Of a stretch of DNA of 64,000 nucleotides, positions 8,240 through 17,850 are shown one piece after another. Within the stretch, counting starts at the first letter, position 1, and each line of letters starts with the position of its first letter. The notes below the pieces were generated by a model. It ran no database searches. It was not told where the DNA came from and was given only the letters and a program-made list of their open reading frames with translations. The DNA is taken from contig NZ_CP061378.1 of NCBI RefSeq assembly GCF_015624485.1, positions 4,340,001 through 4,404,000 of the forward strand. The letters are read 5' to 3'. The translations under genes were made by a program, and so were the position numbers. This stretch comes from Bradyrhizobium genosp. L (lineage in GTDB: Bacteria > Pseudomonadota > Alphaproteobacteria > Rhizobiales > Xanthobacteraceae).

Positions 8240-10510
8240 ATGTCGTTCAGGTGGATGCGGACGAAGCGGCTTGCCGCTTCGAGTGTGGTGGTGCTTTGCG
8301 CGATCGGCGCAGACGATGCGTTCGCGCAGTCGCAGTTGCCGCCCGTCACCGTCGATGCGCCGAAGCGGCAAGCGGCGAAACCGCAGCAGACGGCAACACA
8401 GCAGGCCACGCGCGCACGAACTGCGGCGCGGCACGCTGCGGCAACGCCGGCGAACACACAGAGCGCTGCACAGCCGACTGCCGGCAGCGGACGCGAGCAT
8501 GCGGGCGGTCCGGTGAACGGCTACATGGCGCGGCTCAGCGCGAGCGGCACCAAGACCAGCACGCCGATCATCCAGACGCCGCAATCGATCACCGTGATCG
8601 GCGCCGAGCAGATCCGCGACCAGAAGATTGTCAGCAAGTTCGACGAGGTGCTGCGCTACACGCCCGGCGTGGTCGGCGGCACCTATGGCTCCGACTTCCG
8701 CAACGACTGGTTCCTGATCCGCGGCTTCCCGGCGCAGAACGAGGCGCTGTTCCTCGACGGCCTGCAGCTGTTCTACACCTCCTATGCGAGCTGGAAGCTG
8801 CAACCCTTCAATCTCGAACGGGTCGAGGTGCTGCGCGGGCCGTCCAGCATTCTCTATGGCGGCTCGGCGCCGGGCGGCATGGTCAATGCCGTGAGCAAGC
8901 TGCCGCAGGCCGAGCCGGTTCGCTATCTCGAGACCGGCGTCAACAATTTCGGCAATGCTTACACCGCGTTCGACATCGGCGGCGCGGTGCCGCAGCCCGG
9001 CAACGCACAGCTCTTGTATCGCTTCGTCGGCCAGGTCCAGGGCGGCGGCACCCAGACCGACTACACCTACGACAACAATTTCTTCTTCGCGCCCTCGGTG
9101 ACCTACAAGCCCGACGCCGACACCCGCCTCACCGTGTACGCCACAGCCGCCAAGAACAACACGCGGGCGGAGAACTTCCTGCCCTATGTCGGCACCGTCA
9201 CCAACGCGCCGTTCGGCCGCATCCCAACCAGCCTGTTCATCGGCGATCCCAGCGCCGATCAGTTCAAGCGCGAGCAGGAGACGCTCGGCTACCAGTTCGA
9301 AAAGAACATCACCAGCGATCTCGACTTCCGCCAGAACGCGCGCTTCGGACATGTCGACGTTTACTATACCGGCCTCTACGGCCTGGGCTGGGCGACGACG
9401 CCTTCGGCCGGCGATATCGCACGCGGCAACTTCTATGCCCGCGGGGTCGCCGACCAGTTCAACCTCGACAATCAGCTCGAATACCGCTTCGCCACCGGCG
9501 CGCTGCAGCACACCGCGCTCGTCGGCGTCGACCTCAAGCACTACGGCATCGATGACCGGCAGGGTTTTGGCACCGGCACCAGTCTCAACGTGTTCAATCC
9601 GGTCTACGGCACCAACGCACCCTTTAGCGGCGCGCTGTACCAGGACACGTATCTCACCCAGAAGATGGCCGGCCTCTATCTGCAGGATCAAGTCAAGCTC
9701 GACCGGCTGACCGTGGTGCTGTCGGGTCGCCAGGATTGGGTCGATCTCGACAACCAGAACCGGATCGGTGCCGATCAGAGCCGCCAGGACAGCAAGTTCT
9801 CCGGCCGCGTCGGCGCGATCTACAATTTCGACAACGGCGTCGCGCCCTACGCTTCCTACATGACCGGCTACAATCCGATCATCGGCGTCAACGCGGCCGG
9901 GCAATTGCTGTTGCCGGAAACCTCGCAGCAGACCGAGGTCGGCGTGAAGTATGAGCCGGTCGGGCTCAACGCACGATTCAGCGTCGCCTGGTTCGACCTG
10001 AAGCGCCAGAATGCGCTGACCACCGATCCGAACAACGTCATGTTCCAGACCCAGAACGGCGAAGTCACCTCGCGCGGCATCGAGCTCGAGGCGGTCGCGA
10101 ACATCACGCGCGACTTCAAGCTGGTGGCGAGCTACACCAATTACGATCTGTTCGTCAGCAAGGACCTCAATCCCGCGCTGATCGGCACCGTCCCGACCAA
10201 CACGCCGCGCGAGATGGCCTCGGCGTGGGCCGACTACACCTTCCGCGAGGGCCCGCTGAACGGCTTCGGCCTCGGCGGCGGCGTGCGCTATGTCGGCTCG
10301 TCATTTGCCGATACCGCCAACACCGCACCGGTGCCGTCGGTCGTGCTGGGTGACCTCGCTTTGCACTACGAATGGGACAACCACTGGCGCGCCGCGCTCA
10401 ACGTCGTCAACGTGACGGACAAGATCTACGTCGCGAGCTGCGCGGTGATCACCTCCTGCTACTACGGCGACCGCCGCCGCATCACGGCGAGCCTCGCCTA
10501 TAAATGGTGA
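8240..10510 (+). CDS. TonB-dependent siderophore receptor
   Basis: This is an outer-membrane gated barrel that imports ferric siderophores with energy from TonB-ExbBD. The 756-residue protein has a signal peptide (MSFRWMRTKRLAASSVVVLC, cleavage near DDAFA/Q), an Ala/Pro/Gln-rich linker, a plug domain with TPQSITVIGAEQIRDQK, RGFPAQNEALFLDGL and ERVEVLRGPSSILYG, then a long beta-barrel ending in the aromatic terminus ITASLAYKW. Plug and barrel resemble the ferrichrome/hydroxamate-type siderophore receptor family; the ligand cannot be named. The ATG at 8240 with GGAG ten bases upstream is preferred over an upstream TTG. It stands alone, without a ferric reductase, ABC transporter or FecIR-type regulator beside it. 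A hairpin terminator follows at 10538. Confidence 0.93.
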   Translation: MSFRWMRTKRLAASSVVVLCAIGADDAFAQSQLPPVTVDAPKRQAAKPQQTATQQATRARTAARHAAATPANTQSAAQPTAGSGREHAGGPVNGYMARLSASGTKTSTPIIQTPQSITVIGAEQIRDQKIVSKFDEVLRYTPGVVGGTYGSDFRNDWFLIRGFPAQNEALFLDGLQLFYTSYASWKLQPFNLERVEVLRGPSSILYGGSAPGGMVNAVSKLPQAEPVRYLETGVNNFGNAYTAFDIGGAVPQPGNAQLLYRFVGQVQGGGTQTDYTYDNNFFFAPSVTYKPDADTRLTVYATAAKNNTRAENFLPYVGTVTNAPFGRIPTSLFIGDPSADQFKREQETLGYQFEKNITSDLDFRQNARFGHVDVYYTGLYGLGWATTPSAGDIARGNFYARGVADQFNLDNQLEYRFATGALQHTALVGVDLKHYGIDDRQGFGTGTSLNVFNPVYGTNAPFSGALYQDTYLTQKMAGLYLQDQVKLDRLTVVLSGRQDWVDLDNQNRIGADQSRQDSKFSGRVGAIYNFDNGVAPYASYMTGYNPIIGVNAAGQLLLPETSQQTEVGVKYEPVGLNARFSVAWFDLKRQNALTTDPNNVMFQTQNGEVTSRGIELEAVANITRDFKLVASYTNYDLFVSKDLNPALIGTVPTNTPREMASAWADYTFREGPLNGFGLGGGVRYVGSSFADTANTAPVPSVVLGDLALHYEWDNHWRAALNVVNVTDKIYVASCAVITSCYYGDRRRITASLAYKW

Positions 10511-10537
10511 CGCGCGGACCATGACGCTTCGTTCAAG

Positions 10538-10565
10538 GAGGGGCTGCCCCGGCCGCCCCTCTTTT
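10538..10565 (+). terminator. Rho-independent terminator of the TonB receptor gene
   Basis: A stem of GAGGGGC (10538-10544) and GCCCCTC (10555-10561) is followed directly by TTTT, 28 bp after the receptor stop codon. Confidence 0.75.
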
Positions 10566-10736
10566 GCGTGCAAGGTCGCGCCGCATCTGAAATTCCCGAC
10601 CTCACCCAACCGGGTGATGTAATCATCCCAAAGATTCAGCCAAATACCGGCGCCATTTTGCGGTGCGTGCGGTGGCATTCCATTGCCGCGACCGGATTGA
10701 AGATGCCGATGCATTTCGGGAACGGGGGCTGTTCAG

Positions 10737-12182
10737 ATGCCGGTGATGATCAATTCGCTTGATGGTAATGGTGGCTTTTCAGGATCGCCACCGTCGTCCT
10801 TCAATCATGATTATATCGTGCTGTACAATTCGGAGCCGAGGCCGATCGATTTGACCGGATGGTCAATCCAATACGCTACGGCGACCGGAACCAGTTGGCA
10901 GGTCACCGATCTTTCCGGAACGATAGATGTGTATGGCTACTTCCTGATTGAAGAGGGAAGCAGCGGCAGCGGCGGAACCGCCCTGCCAACCCCGGACCTG
11001 ATCGGGACCATCAATCTGGGGGCGTTTGCCGGCAAGGTCGCGCTTGTCACGGACACCACGCCGCTGTCCGGTGCGAAGCCAGTCAGCTTCGACATCCTCG
11101 ACCTCGTCGGCTACGGCTCGACGGCAAGTGATTTCGAGGGCGCCGGCCCAGCGCCCGGTCAAACGAACGCCGGCGATGCCGCTACGGTACGCCAACAAAT
11201 CGGCGGGGATACCGATCAGAATGCGTCGGATTTCTCTCTCGGCACGCTCACGCCGCAAAATTCACGCAGCCCAGGCATGTTCCCCTCCTTGCCTGCCACC
11301 GCGAACGACTTCGGCGCCAATGGCCACGCCGACATTGTCTGGGTCAACGATGACGGCCGAGTGTCGATGTGGGACAGCGGGATGGTCGCCGCCGCTCACA
11401 TCACGGCTCCCACCGGCACCATTGCCGATGGCTGGCACTTCGCGGCCACCGGCAACTTCGGTGGCGGCAGCGACATCCTCTGGGTCAATGACAACGGCAA
11501 GGTGTCGGTCTGGGATGGTGGCCAAATCGGCGACGCTCATATCGTCGCTGACCTCGGCAGCAACATCCAGGGTTGGCACGTCGCCGGCACCGGCGATTTC
11601 AACGGCAACGGCAAGAGCGACATCCTCTGGGTCAACGACAACGGAACGGTGTCGGTCTGGGATGACGGCCAACTCAGCGGCGCGCATGTGATCGCGCCTG
11701 TCGGCACCGTCGCCAACAATGGCTGGCATTTTGCCGGCACTGGCGATTTCGCCGGCGATGGCAAGAGCGACATTGCCTGGGTCAACGACGACGGCAAGGT
11801 GTCGATCTGGAACGACGGCCAGCTCAGCGGCGCGCACATCACGGCCGACATCGGCAGCCAGATCAACGGCTGGCACTTCGCCGGCACCGGCGATTTCGCG
11901 GGCGACGGCAAGAGCGATTTCCTCTGGGTCAACGACAACGGCTCGGTTTCGATCTGGGATAACGGCCAGCTCGCCGGCGCGCATGTCGTTGCGCCCGCGG
12001 GCACCATCGCGGGTGGCTGGCATTTTGCCGGCACCAGCGACTTCAACGGCGACGGCAAGAGCGACATTCTCTGGGTCAACGCCAACGGCATGACGTCGAT
12101 CTGGAACAGCGGCCAGCTCAGCGCCGCACACATCACCGCCCCTGCCGGCACCGTCGCCGACGGCTGGCATTTTGCGGCGTAG
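10737..12182 (+). CDS. Lamin-tail-domain protein with six FG-GAP/VCBS-like repeats
   Basis: The 481-residue protein has two parts. Residues 1-115 form a lamin-tail (LTD) domain, recognisable by DYIVLYNSEPRPIDLTGWS, the ATGTSWQVTDLSG strand and TALPTPDLIGTI. After a linker, six repeats of about 48-50 residues run from about 190 to the C-terminus, each built on DILWVNDNG…SVWD.GQ…AHI…GWHFAGTGDFNGDGKS, the calcium-binding beta-propeller-like FG-GAP type. LTD plus FG-GAP proteins are normally extracellular, but no signal peptide is visible: the chain begins MPVMINSLDGNGG and goes straight into the LTD fold. No RTX nonapeptides or C-terminal sorting motif are seen. It follows the TonB receptor gene by 226 bp but is separated from it by a terminator. 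Function unknown. Confidence 0.85.
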   Translation: MPVMINSLDGNGGFSGSPPSSFNHDYIVLYNSEPRPIDLTGWSIQYATATGTSWQVTDLSGTIDVYGYFLIEEGSSGSGGTALPTPDLIGTINLGAFAGKVALVTDTTPLSGAKPVSFDILDLVGYGSTASDFEGAGPAPGQTNAGDAATVRQQIGGDTDQNASDFSLGTLTPQNSRSPGMFPSLPATANDFGANGHADIVWVNDDGRVSMWDSGMVAAAHITAPTGTIADGWHFAATGNFGGGSDILWVNDNGKVSVWDGGQIGDAHIVADLGSNIQGWHVAGTGDFNGNGKSDILWVNDNGTVSVWDDGQLSGAHVIAPVGTVANNGWHFAGTGDFAGDGKSDIAWVNDDGKVSIWNDGQLSGAHITADIGSQINGWHFAGTGDFAGDGKSDFLWVNDNGSVSIWDNGQLAGAHVVAPAGTIAGGWHFAGTSDFNGDGKSDILWVNANGMTSIWNSGQLSAAHITAPAGTVADGWHFAA

Positions 12183-12204
12183 CGAGATCTGGTGGCAAAC
12201 TCCT

Positions 12205-12232
12205 CGTCGTCCCGGCCTTCGCCGGGACGACG
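12205..12232. repeat. Short perfect palindrome after the FG-GAP gene
   Basis: CGTCGTCCCGGC and GCCGGGACGACG flank a CTTC loop, a perfect 12-bp stem 23 bp after the stop codon. It could act as a transcription end for the FG-GAP gene, although no T-run follows; the sequence is also a common genomic repeat. Confidence 0.7.
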
Positions 12233-12242
12233 GTAGAGGAAT

Positions 12243-12331
12243 CGTAGGGTGGGCAAAGCGAAGCGTGCCCACCATTACGAGCACAGCGTGAAAGGTGGGC
12301 ACGTCGCTTACGCTCCTTTGCCCACCCTACG
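12243..12331. repeat. Palindromic repeat, 'CGTAGGGTGGGCAAAG' family, copy 1
   Basis: The left end CGTAGGGTGGGCAAAGCGAA and the right end CTTTGCCCACCCTACG form long arms, with inner arms GTGCCCACC and GGTGGGCAC. A second copy lies at 42978-43066 with left and right halves exchanged. A further palindromic fragment (GTCGTC…GACGAC type) continues to about 12390. Confidence 0.85.
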
Positions 12332-12479
12332 CGGTGTCATCGTCCGGGGTGCCGTCTCCGCTAAAGCTCCGGCGCGCCGGAGCGACGACACCGAGTGTTT
12401 GCTGTTTGAAAATTGAATCAGAATCTACGTCGTCCTGGCAACAGACAGGACGACGGATGAATTGGGCAACGCGCGAGCC

Positions 12480-12701
12480 CTACAGCCCGGTATACCCGGC
12501 CTTCACATGGTCGGTGCTGCCGTCGAGCTGGCGCAGATAGGTCAGGCCGCACACGGTCAGCCGATGCGGATCGGTCTCGCCGGCCTCGAACAGCATCCGC
12601 ACATACTCGGTCACCTTGGTGCGGGCTTCGTCGCTCGCGGCGGCCGTGCGGTTTACCAGCAGATCATAGGTCTGCATGATCCGATCGATAGCGGCTTCCA
12701 T
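12480..12701 (-). CDS. Small conserved-looking hypothetical protein (73 aa)
   Basis: A short helical, charged protein (MEAAIDRIMQTYDLLVNRT at the N-terminus, LTVCGLTYLRQLDGSTDH near the C-terminus) that I cannot assign to a named family. The ATG at 12701 is chosen because GGAG lies seven bases upstream; an in-frame TTG at 12725 would add eight residues. It lies 20 bp after another small gene (12722-12952) in the same direction, suggesting a two-gene operon. One Cys and the absence of a signal peptide suggest a cytoplasmic protein. Confidence 0.6.
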   Translation of the reverse strand: MEAAIDRIMQTYDLLVNRTAAASDEARTKVTEYVRMLFEAGETDPHRLTVCGLTYLRQLDGSTDHVKAGYTGL

Positions 12702-12721
12702 TGATGTCTCCGGATTGGCGC

Positions 12722-12952
12722 TCAAGCAACGACCAGCGTCTCGGCCTCGAACTTCGCGATCGCCTTGTTGGCGAGGCGGATCCTGTTCATCTCGCCGCGC
12801 TGGAACAGCTTGACGATGATGCTGAGCAGGCGCTCATTGGTGGCGAAATTGTCGGGGATCGCGCCGGATTTGCGCAGGTAGTTGGACGCGATGGCGTAGG
12901 CATCGCCCACCACCTCGACATTCACCACCTCAATACCGCGCTCGACCAGCAT
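12722..12952 (-). CDS. Small hypothetical protein (76 aa)
   Basis: The product begins MLVERGIEVVNVEVVGDAYA and continues as a mostly helical, soluble chain with a basic middle (RGEMNRIRLANKAIAKF). A Shine-Dalgarno GGAGGCG lies just before the ATG at 12952, which fixes the start; the longer open frame upstream is not needed. No family recognised. It is the first of two small genes that probably share a transcript, and it lies about 200 bp after the end of the MarR-type regulator gene. Confidence 0.6.
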   Translation of the reverse strand: MLVERGIEVVNVEVVGDAYAIASNYLRKSGAIPDNFATNERLLSIIVKLFQRGEMNRIRLANKAIAKFEAETLVVA

Positions 12953-13060
12953 CCCGCGCCTCCATTGGTCGATGGATAAGTCGCAGGGAACAAGTTGGTT
13001 CCTGGTGGCGCTCGGTTTTTTTCGCAGGTGCAGCAGAACGGCTGCGGCAAAACGCGACAA

Positions 13061-13090
13061 AGCGCATCGGCCGGGCACAGCCGATGCGCT
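13061..13090 (-). terminator. Hairpin downstream of the MarR-type regulator gene
   Basis: Perfect 11-bp arms AGCGCATCGGC and GCCGATGCGCT with an 8-base loop, 66 bp beyond the regulator stop. On the minus strand only a weak T-rich flank follows, so it may be a Rho-independent-like terminator or an RNA-stabilising hairpin. Confidence 0.5.
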
Positions 13091-13155
13091 GTCTGGAGGT
13101 TGGCTGCCGGTCTTCTGAAGCGGCCGGCTTGGCCATCAGGCGAAGAAGGCTGATT

Positions 13156-13674
13156 TCAGAGGCGATAGAGGATCTGGTCGGTCCAGAACCGCTCGAGGCG
13201 ATGCAGCGACTTGTTGAGGCTGGCGAACTCCTCGTTGGAGATGCCACCGACCTGCTCCACCGTCTTGACGTGCTTCTGATAGAGCGCATCGACGATCTTG
13301 CGGACTTCCTGGCCCTGCGCGGTCAGACGAATGCGAACAGAACGCCGATCGACGCGGGAGCGCTGATGATCGAGGAAGCCGAGCTCGACGAGCTTCTTCA
13401 GATTGTAGGAGACGTTGGAGCCGAGATAGTAGCCGCGGGTGCGCAGCTCGCCGGCGGTCAATTCCTTATCGCCGATGTTGTACAGGAGCAGTGCCTGCAC
13501 CGAGTTGATGTCGGCGCGGCCGCGGCGGTCGAACTCGTCCTTGATGACGTCGAGCAGCCGGCGATGCAGCCGCTCCACCAAAGTCAATGCTTCCAGATAG
13601 AGCGGCTGCACCGGAGCCTGACCGGCAGCGCGATCGGCGGCATCCGCCGCCGTTGTCGCAACGGCTTTCATCAT
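13156..13674 (-). CDS. MarR-family winged-helix regulator (LdtR-like)
   Basis: The 172-residue protein has a helical N-terminus (EALTLVERLHRRLLDVIKDE), a winged-helix domain containing NSVQALLLYNIGDKELTAGE, the recognition region GSNVSYNLKKLVELGFL and the wing RSRVDRRSVRIRLTAQG. The segment from EALTLVERLHRRLL onward strongly recalls LdtR, the MarR-type regulator of an L,D-transpeptidase and osmotic stress response in Liberibacter and rhizobia; this match is from memory. The start at 13674 has GGGGAAG just upstream (MMKAVATT). About 400 bp of non-coding sequence precede it. Its targets cannot be read from the neighbourhood. Confidence 0.85.
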   Translation of the reverse strand: MMKAVATTAADAADRAAGQAPVQPLYLEALTLVERLHRRLLDVIKDEFDRRGRADINSVQALLLYNIGDKELTAGELRTRGYYLGSNVSYNLKKLVELGFLDHQRSRVDRRSVRIRLTAQGQEVRKIVDALYQKHVKTVEQVGGISNEEFASLNKSLHRLERFWTDQILYRL

Positions 13675-14427
13675 GACACTTCCCCTGTTTGTCGTTTTTA
13701 TCGACTTATTCGACGAAACTTGTGTCCCGCCTGATAGCCACAACTTAGTGGGGTCGTTTGAAGATCAGCTTAAATAAGACAATAAAGAGATCATGAATTT
13801 AAGACAGTGAATGGCGGATTAAGCCCATGGATCAAGCACTTCTCGCAACTTTTCATTGACGGTAGATGGCCCCTGTTCACGCTTCGTCTGCCTCCCCTGT
13901 CGCATTCGGAAACAGCGGCGTTCGATTTCGAAACGGTGGCGTAACCGGTGTGAGGGAACCCTTTACGGTGACCGAATGGTGACCGGAAAATTCTCAGAAG
14001 ATTCTCGGAAAATTTTCGGGATCGCAGCCCGAAGCCTGCGCGATGGCGAGCAGGATCGCGTCCTGCCTGCCTAGAGCCTTTCCCGTTCCGATGGAATCGG
14101 AACGGGGCTCTAGATTTTGTTTTGACGCGTTTTCTTCACGCGAACCGGTTTCCACTTCGCTCGAAAACGCTCTAAGAGGTCCCGCCGCCGGCCAGCGCAA
14201 AGCCGACTGGCACATATGCCGAGATCCGGTAATCGACCCCGACGGCGGTACCGCAGAGACGCGCGCCGCGACGGGGTGCGCCGGGGTGTGCACGATCTGT
14301 GTGGTTCACTTAGCAGACGCAGCAATGCTGTCTTCTCACTGCGTGCACGCACACCATGATGTCAGCGCTTATGGTTTAGATTGATCGCAGTGTCGCCGCG
14401 CCGCCACAGTGAGGATCCCGGCACCGC
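13675..14427. other. Long non-coding stretch between the MarR gene and a membrane-protein gene
   Basis: About 750 bp with no convincing gene. The first 150 bp are relatively A/T-rich and should hold the regulator's promoter. Around 13960-14030 runs of AGAAGATTCTCGGAAAATTTTC form small imperfect dyads. A known Rhizobiales-type repeat fills 14072-14174. Open frames here lack Shine-Dalgarno sequences and recognisable products. Confidence 0.55.
14072..14174. repeat. Rhizobiales 'GAGCGTTTTCGAGCGAAGTGG' intergenic repeat
   Basis: It starts AGAGCCTTTCCCGTTCCGAT with an inner dyad GTTCCGAT/ATCGGAAC and ends TTCGCTCGAAAACGCTCTA. The segment ACGCGTTTTCTTCACGCGAA is the well-known conserved core of an element that is dispersed in hundreds of copies in Bradyrhizobium and related genomes. 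Confidence 0.8.
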
Positions 14428-14889
14428 CTATGGCGGCCGTTCGCGCGCCGCCATCCAGGCGAGCGCGAGATAGGCGGCGAGCATCACGGCCTCGAACCCG
14501 ACCACGGTGAGGCTGCCGCCATAGATGCCGGGAAACATCAGCTCGATCACCGCCATCGACACCACGGTGGTGAGCCACACCACGGCGCCCCACGGCGTCG
14601 CCAGCCACAGCCCGACCGCGGCGACGAGCTCGATAACGGCGAAATAGATCGTGGCGGTCTGCCAGGCCATCGACTGGTTCTCGAACGCCTCCTCCTCGCC
14701 GCCGACGAAGCCGGTGACCTGGGCCCAGTGGTAGAGACCCTTGGCGATCGAGACCACCGCCATGATGCGCAGGAAGATGACGAGCCGCCGCGTCCACGCA
14801 TTATCGTCAGGCTCGATGCGGTCGGACGAGATCCCGCCGACCGTCATGGCGCTGTCCCGCGCAGAATCGCGTGCAGAGGTGTCAGACAT
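14428..14889 (-). CDS. Four-helix membrane protein (DUF6163-like)
   Basis: The 153-residue protein has a hydrophilic N-terminal 30 residues, then four hydrophobic segments: LVIFLRIMAVVSIAKGLYHW, ATIYFAVIELVAAVGLWLA, AVVWLTTVVSMAVIELMFPG and VVGFEAVMLAAYLALAWMAA. The pattern fits an uncharacterised rhizobial inner-membrane family that I recall as DUF6163. It is divergent from hemB with about 200 bp between them. No function can be inferred. Confidence 0.72.
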   Translation of the reverse strand: MSDTSARDSARDSAMTVGGISSDRIEPDDNAWTRRLVIFLRIMAVVSIAKGLYHWAQVTGFVGGEEEAFENQSMAWQTATIYFAVIELVAAVGLWLATPWGAVVWLTTVVSMAVIELMFPGIYGGSLTVVGFEAVMLAAYLALAWMAARERPP

Positions 14890-15014
14890 CCGAATCGCCG
14901 CGCAATGGCTGCAGAGAGGTATTCATGGCCGCAGTCTTGGCCCGCCAAGCCCGCAAAATCAATTGCCGTTGCGGCAAATCCGGGGCGCCAAAGGATCCAA
15001 TCGGGGCGCAATGA

Positions 15015-16157
<1,143 letters not shown>

Positions 16158-16172
16158 CGGTTTCCTCCCCTT

Positions 16173-16294
16173 CGTCATTGCGAGGAGCGCAGCGACGAAG
16201 CAATCCATCCATCCGAGCATGCGGCGGGATGGATTGCTTCGCGGAGCCTGTCATCGGGCGGCGCTACGCGCCGACCCGTTGGCTCGCAATGACG
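16173..16294. repeat. Palindromic repeat, 'CGTCATTGCGAGGAGCG' family, copy 1
   Basis: Left arm CGTCATTGCGAGGAGCGCAG, right arm TTGGCTCGCAATGACG, with inner arms AAGCAATCCATCC and GGATGGATTGCTT. The same family is at 24298-24380. It lies 15 bp after hemB. Confidence 0.87.
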
Positions 16295-16424
16295 GATGGA
16301 GGCGGCAGCGGTCAATCCGGCCGCGGAATCGCCGGAATATTTCGGTGAGTTAATGCTTGCCCCCGCTTGGCAGGCGAGCCCCCGGTTCCCATCTCCTGCG
16401 CGGGATATCAATCGGAGGTTGGTC

Positions 16425-16979
16425 ATGTCCTACGGCAATGACGGCGGCACGCGGAGCGGCGCGACCTGGCGCAATGACGGCGGCGTTCCCCCGCATGCGT
16501 TCGATCCGTACGCGCAGCCGGACCTGTTTCGCGGCGTGCTGACCCGACGCGTGTTCGCCTTCCTGATCGACCTCCTGGTGCTGTCGGTACCGGTGATCCT
16601 CGGCGTGATCTTCATCGCCATCTTCGGCGTGGTGACGCTCGGCCTCGGCTGGGCGCTGTTCTGGCTGGTGTCGCCGGCCTCGATCATCTGGGCGATCGTC
16701 TATTACGGCGCCTCGATCGGCGGCCCGCATTCGGCCACGCCAGGCATGCGCATGATGGATCTGGAACTGCGCACCTGGTACGGCGCCCCCGGCTACTTCG
16801 TGCTCGGCGCCGTCCATGCGGTATTATTCTGGGCGACGATCTCGTTCCTGTCGCCGCTGGTCCTGCTGGTCGGGCTGTTCAACGGCCGCCGCCGGCTGCT
16901 GCACGACGTCATCCTGGGAACCGTTGTTATCAACAGCTCGGTCCGCACCGAGATCACACCCGCGGCACGGGCCTATTAG
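16425..16979 (+). CDS. RDD-family integral membrane protein
   Basis: The 184-residue protein has a Gly/Asn-rich cytoplasmic N-terminus (MSYGNDGGTRSG) and then the RDD domain: Arg and Asp in TRRVFAFLIDLLVLSVPVIL, a second helix FIAIFGVVTLGLGWALFWLV, an extracellular-facing SIGGPHSATPGMRMMDLELR motif and a last helical pair before HDVILGTVVI. The ATG at 16425 with GGAGGTT eight bases upstream is chosen over the longer open frame. RDD proteins are widespread and some act in cation transport, but no role is assigned here. It lies between hemB and bpt in the same direction. Confidence 0.85.
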   Translation: MSYGNDGGTRSGATWRNDGGVPPHAFDPYAQPDLFRGVLTRRVFAFLIDLLVLSVPVILGVIFIAIFGVVTLGLGWALFWLVSPASIIWAIVYYGASIGGPHSATPGMRMMDLELRTWYGAPGYFVLGAVHAVLFWATISFLSPLVLLVGLFNGRRRLLHDVILGTVVINSSVRTEITPAARAY

Positions 16980-17064
16980 GTCCGCTTAAACCAATTGACC
17001 GTTAGCCTTCAGGGGGCGATGCTGAGTTGGCTGCCTGTATTGTTGTGGAGCCCGATTATCCGAC

Positions 17065-17841
17065 GTGACCCAGCACTCGCGTGACACCCCGCAGTTTTAT
17101 CTGACGGCGCCCTCGCCCTGCCCCTACCTGCCGGGCCGACACGAGCGCAAGGTGTTCACGCATCTGGTCGGCGAAAAGGCCGGCGATCTCAATGATCTGC
17201 TCACCCATGGCGGCTTCCGCCGCAGCCAGTCGATTGCCTACCGGCCGGCCTGCGACCAGTGCCGGGCCTGCGTCTCGGTCCGGGTGGTCGCCAACGAATT
17301 CCGCCCCTCCCGCAATTTCCGCAAGGTGCTGGCCCGCAACGCCGACATCATCGGCGAGCAGCGCAGCGCGGTGCCGACCTCGGAGCAGTATTCCGTCTTC
17401 CGCGCCTATCTCGACCGCCGCCACCGCAATGGCGGCATGGCCGACATGACGGTGCTGGACTATGCGATGATGGTCGAGGACAGCCATGTCGAGACCCGGA
17501 TCATCGAGTACCGCCGGCGCAATATCGACAGCGGCATCACCGGGCGCGGCGACGAGCTGCTGGCGGTGGCGCTGACCGACGTGCTCAGCGACGGGCTGTC
17601 GATGGTCTATTCGTTCTTCGAGCCGTCGCAGCAGCACCGCTCGCTCGGCACCTTCATGATTCTCGACCACATCGCCCGCGCCCGCCGGCAGGGCCTGCCT
17701 TACGTCTATCTCGGCTACTGGATCGAGGGCTCCAAGAAGATGGACTATAAGGGCCGCTTCCTGCCGCAGCAGCGCCTCGCCCCGAGCGGCTGGCTGCGCG
17801 TCGACGCCTCGGGCGAGGTCCTCGCGGAGCCGCAGGACTGA
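17065..17841 (+). CDS. bpt: Aminoacyl-tRNA–protein transferase (Bpt/Ate type)
   Basis: This enzyme transfers an amino acid from a charged tRNA to the N-terminus of proteins, marking them for ClpS-ClpAP degradation (bacterial N-end rule). The 258-residue protein has the N-terminal ATE region ([16 protein letters not shown]) with the CxxC-like cluster [15 protein letters not shown] and the C-terminal GNAT-like catalytic part with [20 protein letters not shown] and [23 protein letters not shown] at 17065 is the start giving the family N-terminus [19 protein letters not shown]. Bpt enzymes usually attach leucine to acidic N-termini, while eukaryote-like Ate uses arginine; the sequence alone fits the bacterial Bpt group. 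It converges on mntH with a 9-bp gap. Confidence 0.93.
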   Translation: MTQHSRDTPQFYLTAPSPCPYLPGRHERKVFTHLVGEKAGDLNDLLTHGGFRRSQSIAYRPACDQCRACVSVRVVANEFRPSRNFRKVLARNADIIGEQRSAVPTSEQYSVFRAYLDRRHRNGGMADMTVLDYAMMVEDSHVETRIIEYRRRNIDSGITGRGDELLAVALTDVLSDGLSMVYSFFEPSQQHRSLGTFMILDHIARARRQGLPYVYLGYWIEGSKKMDYKGRFLPQQRLAPSGWLRVDASGEVLAEPQD

Positions 17842-17850
17842 AGATCGAGA

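Noticed and set aside
10737..12182. RTX/type I-secreted adhesin
   Set aside because: No GGxGxD nonapeptides or C-terminal secretion region, and no type I secretion genes nearby.
13994..14384. Small genes upstream of the MarR regulator
   Set aside because: The open frames cross a known Rhizobiales repeat and lack ribosome-binding sites.
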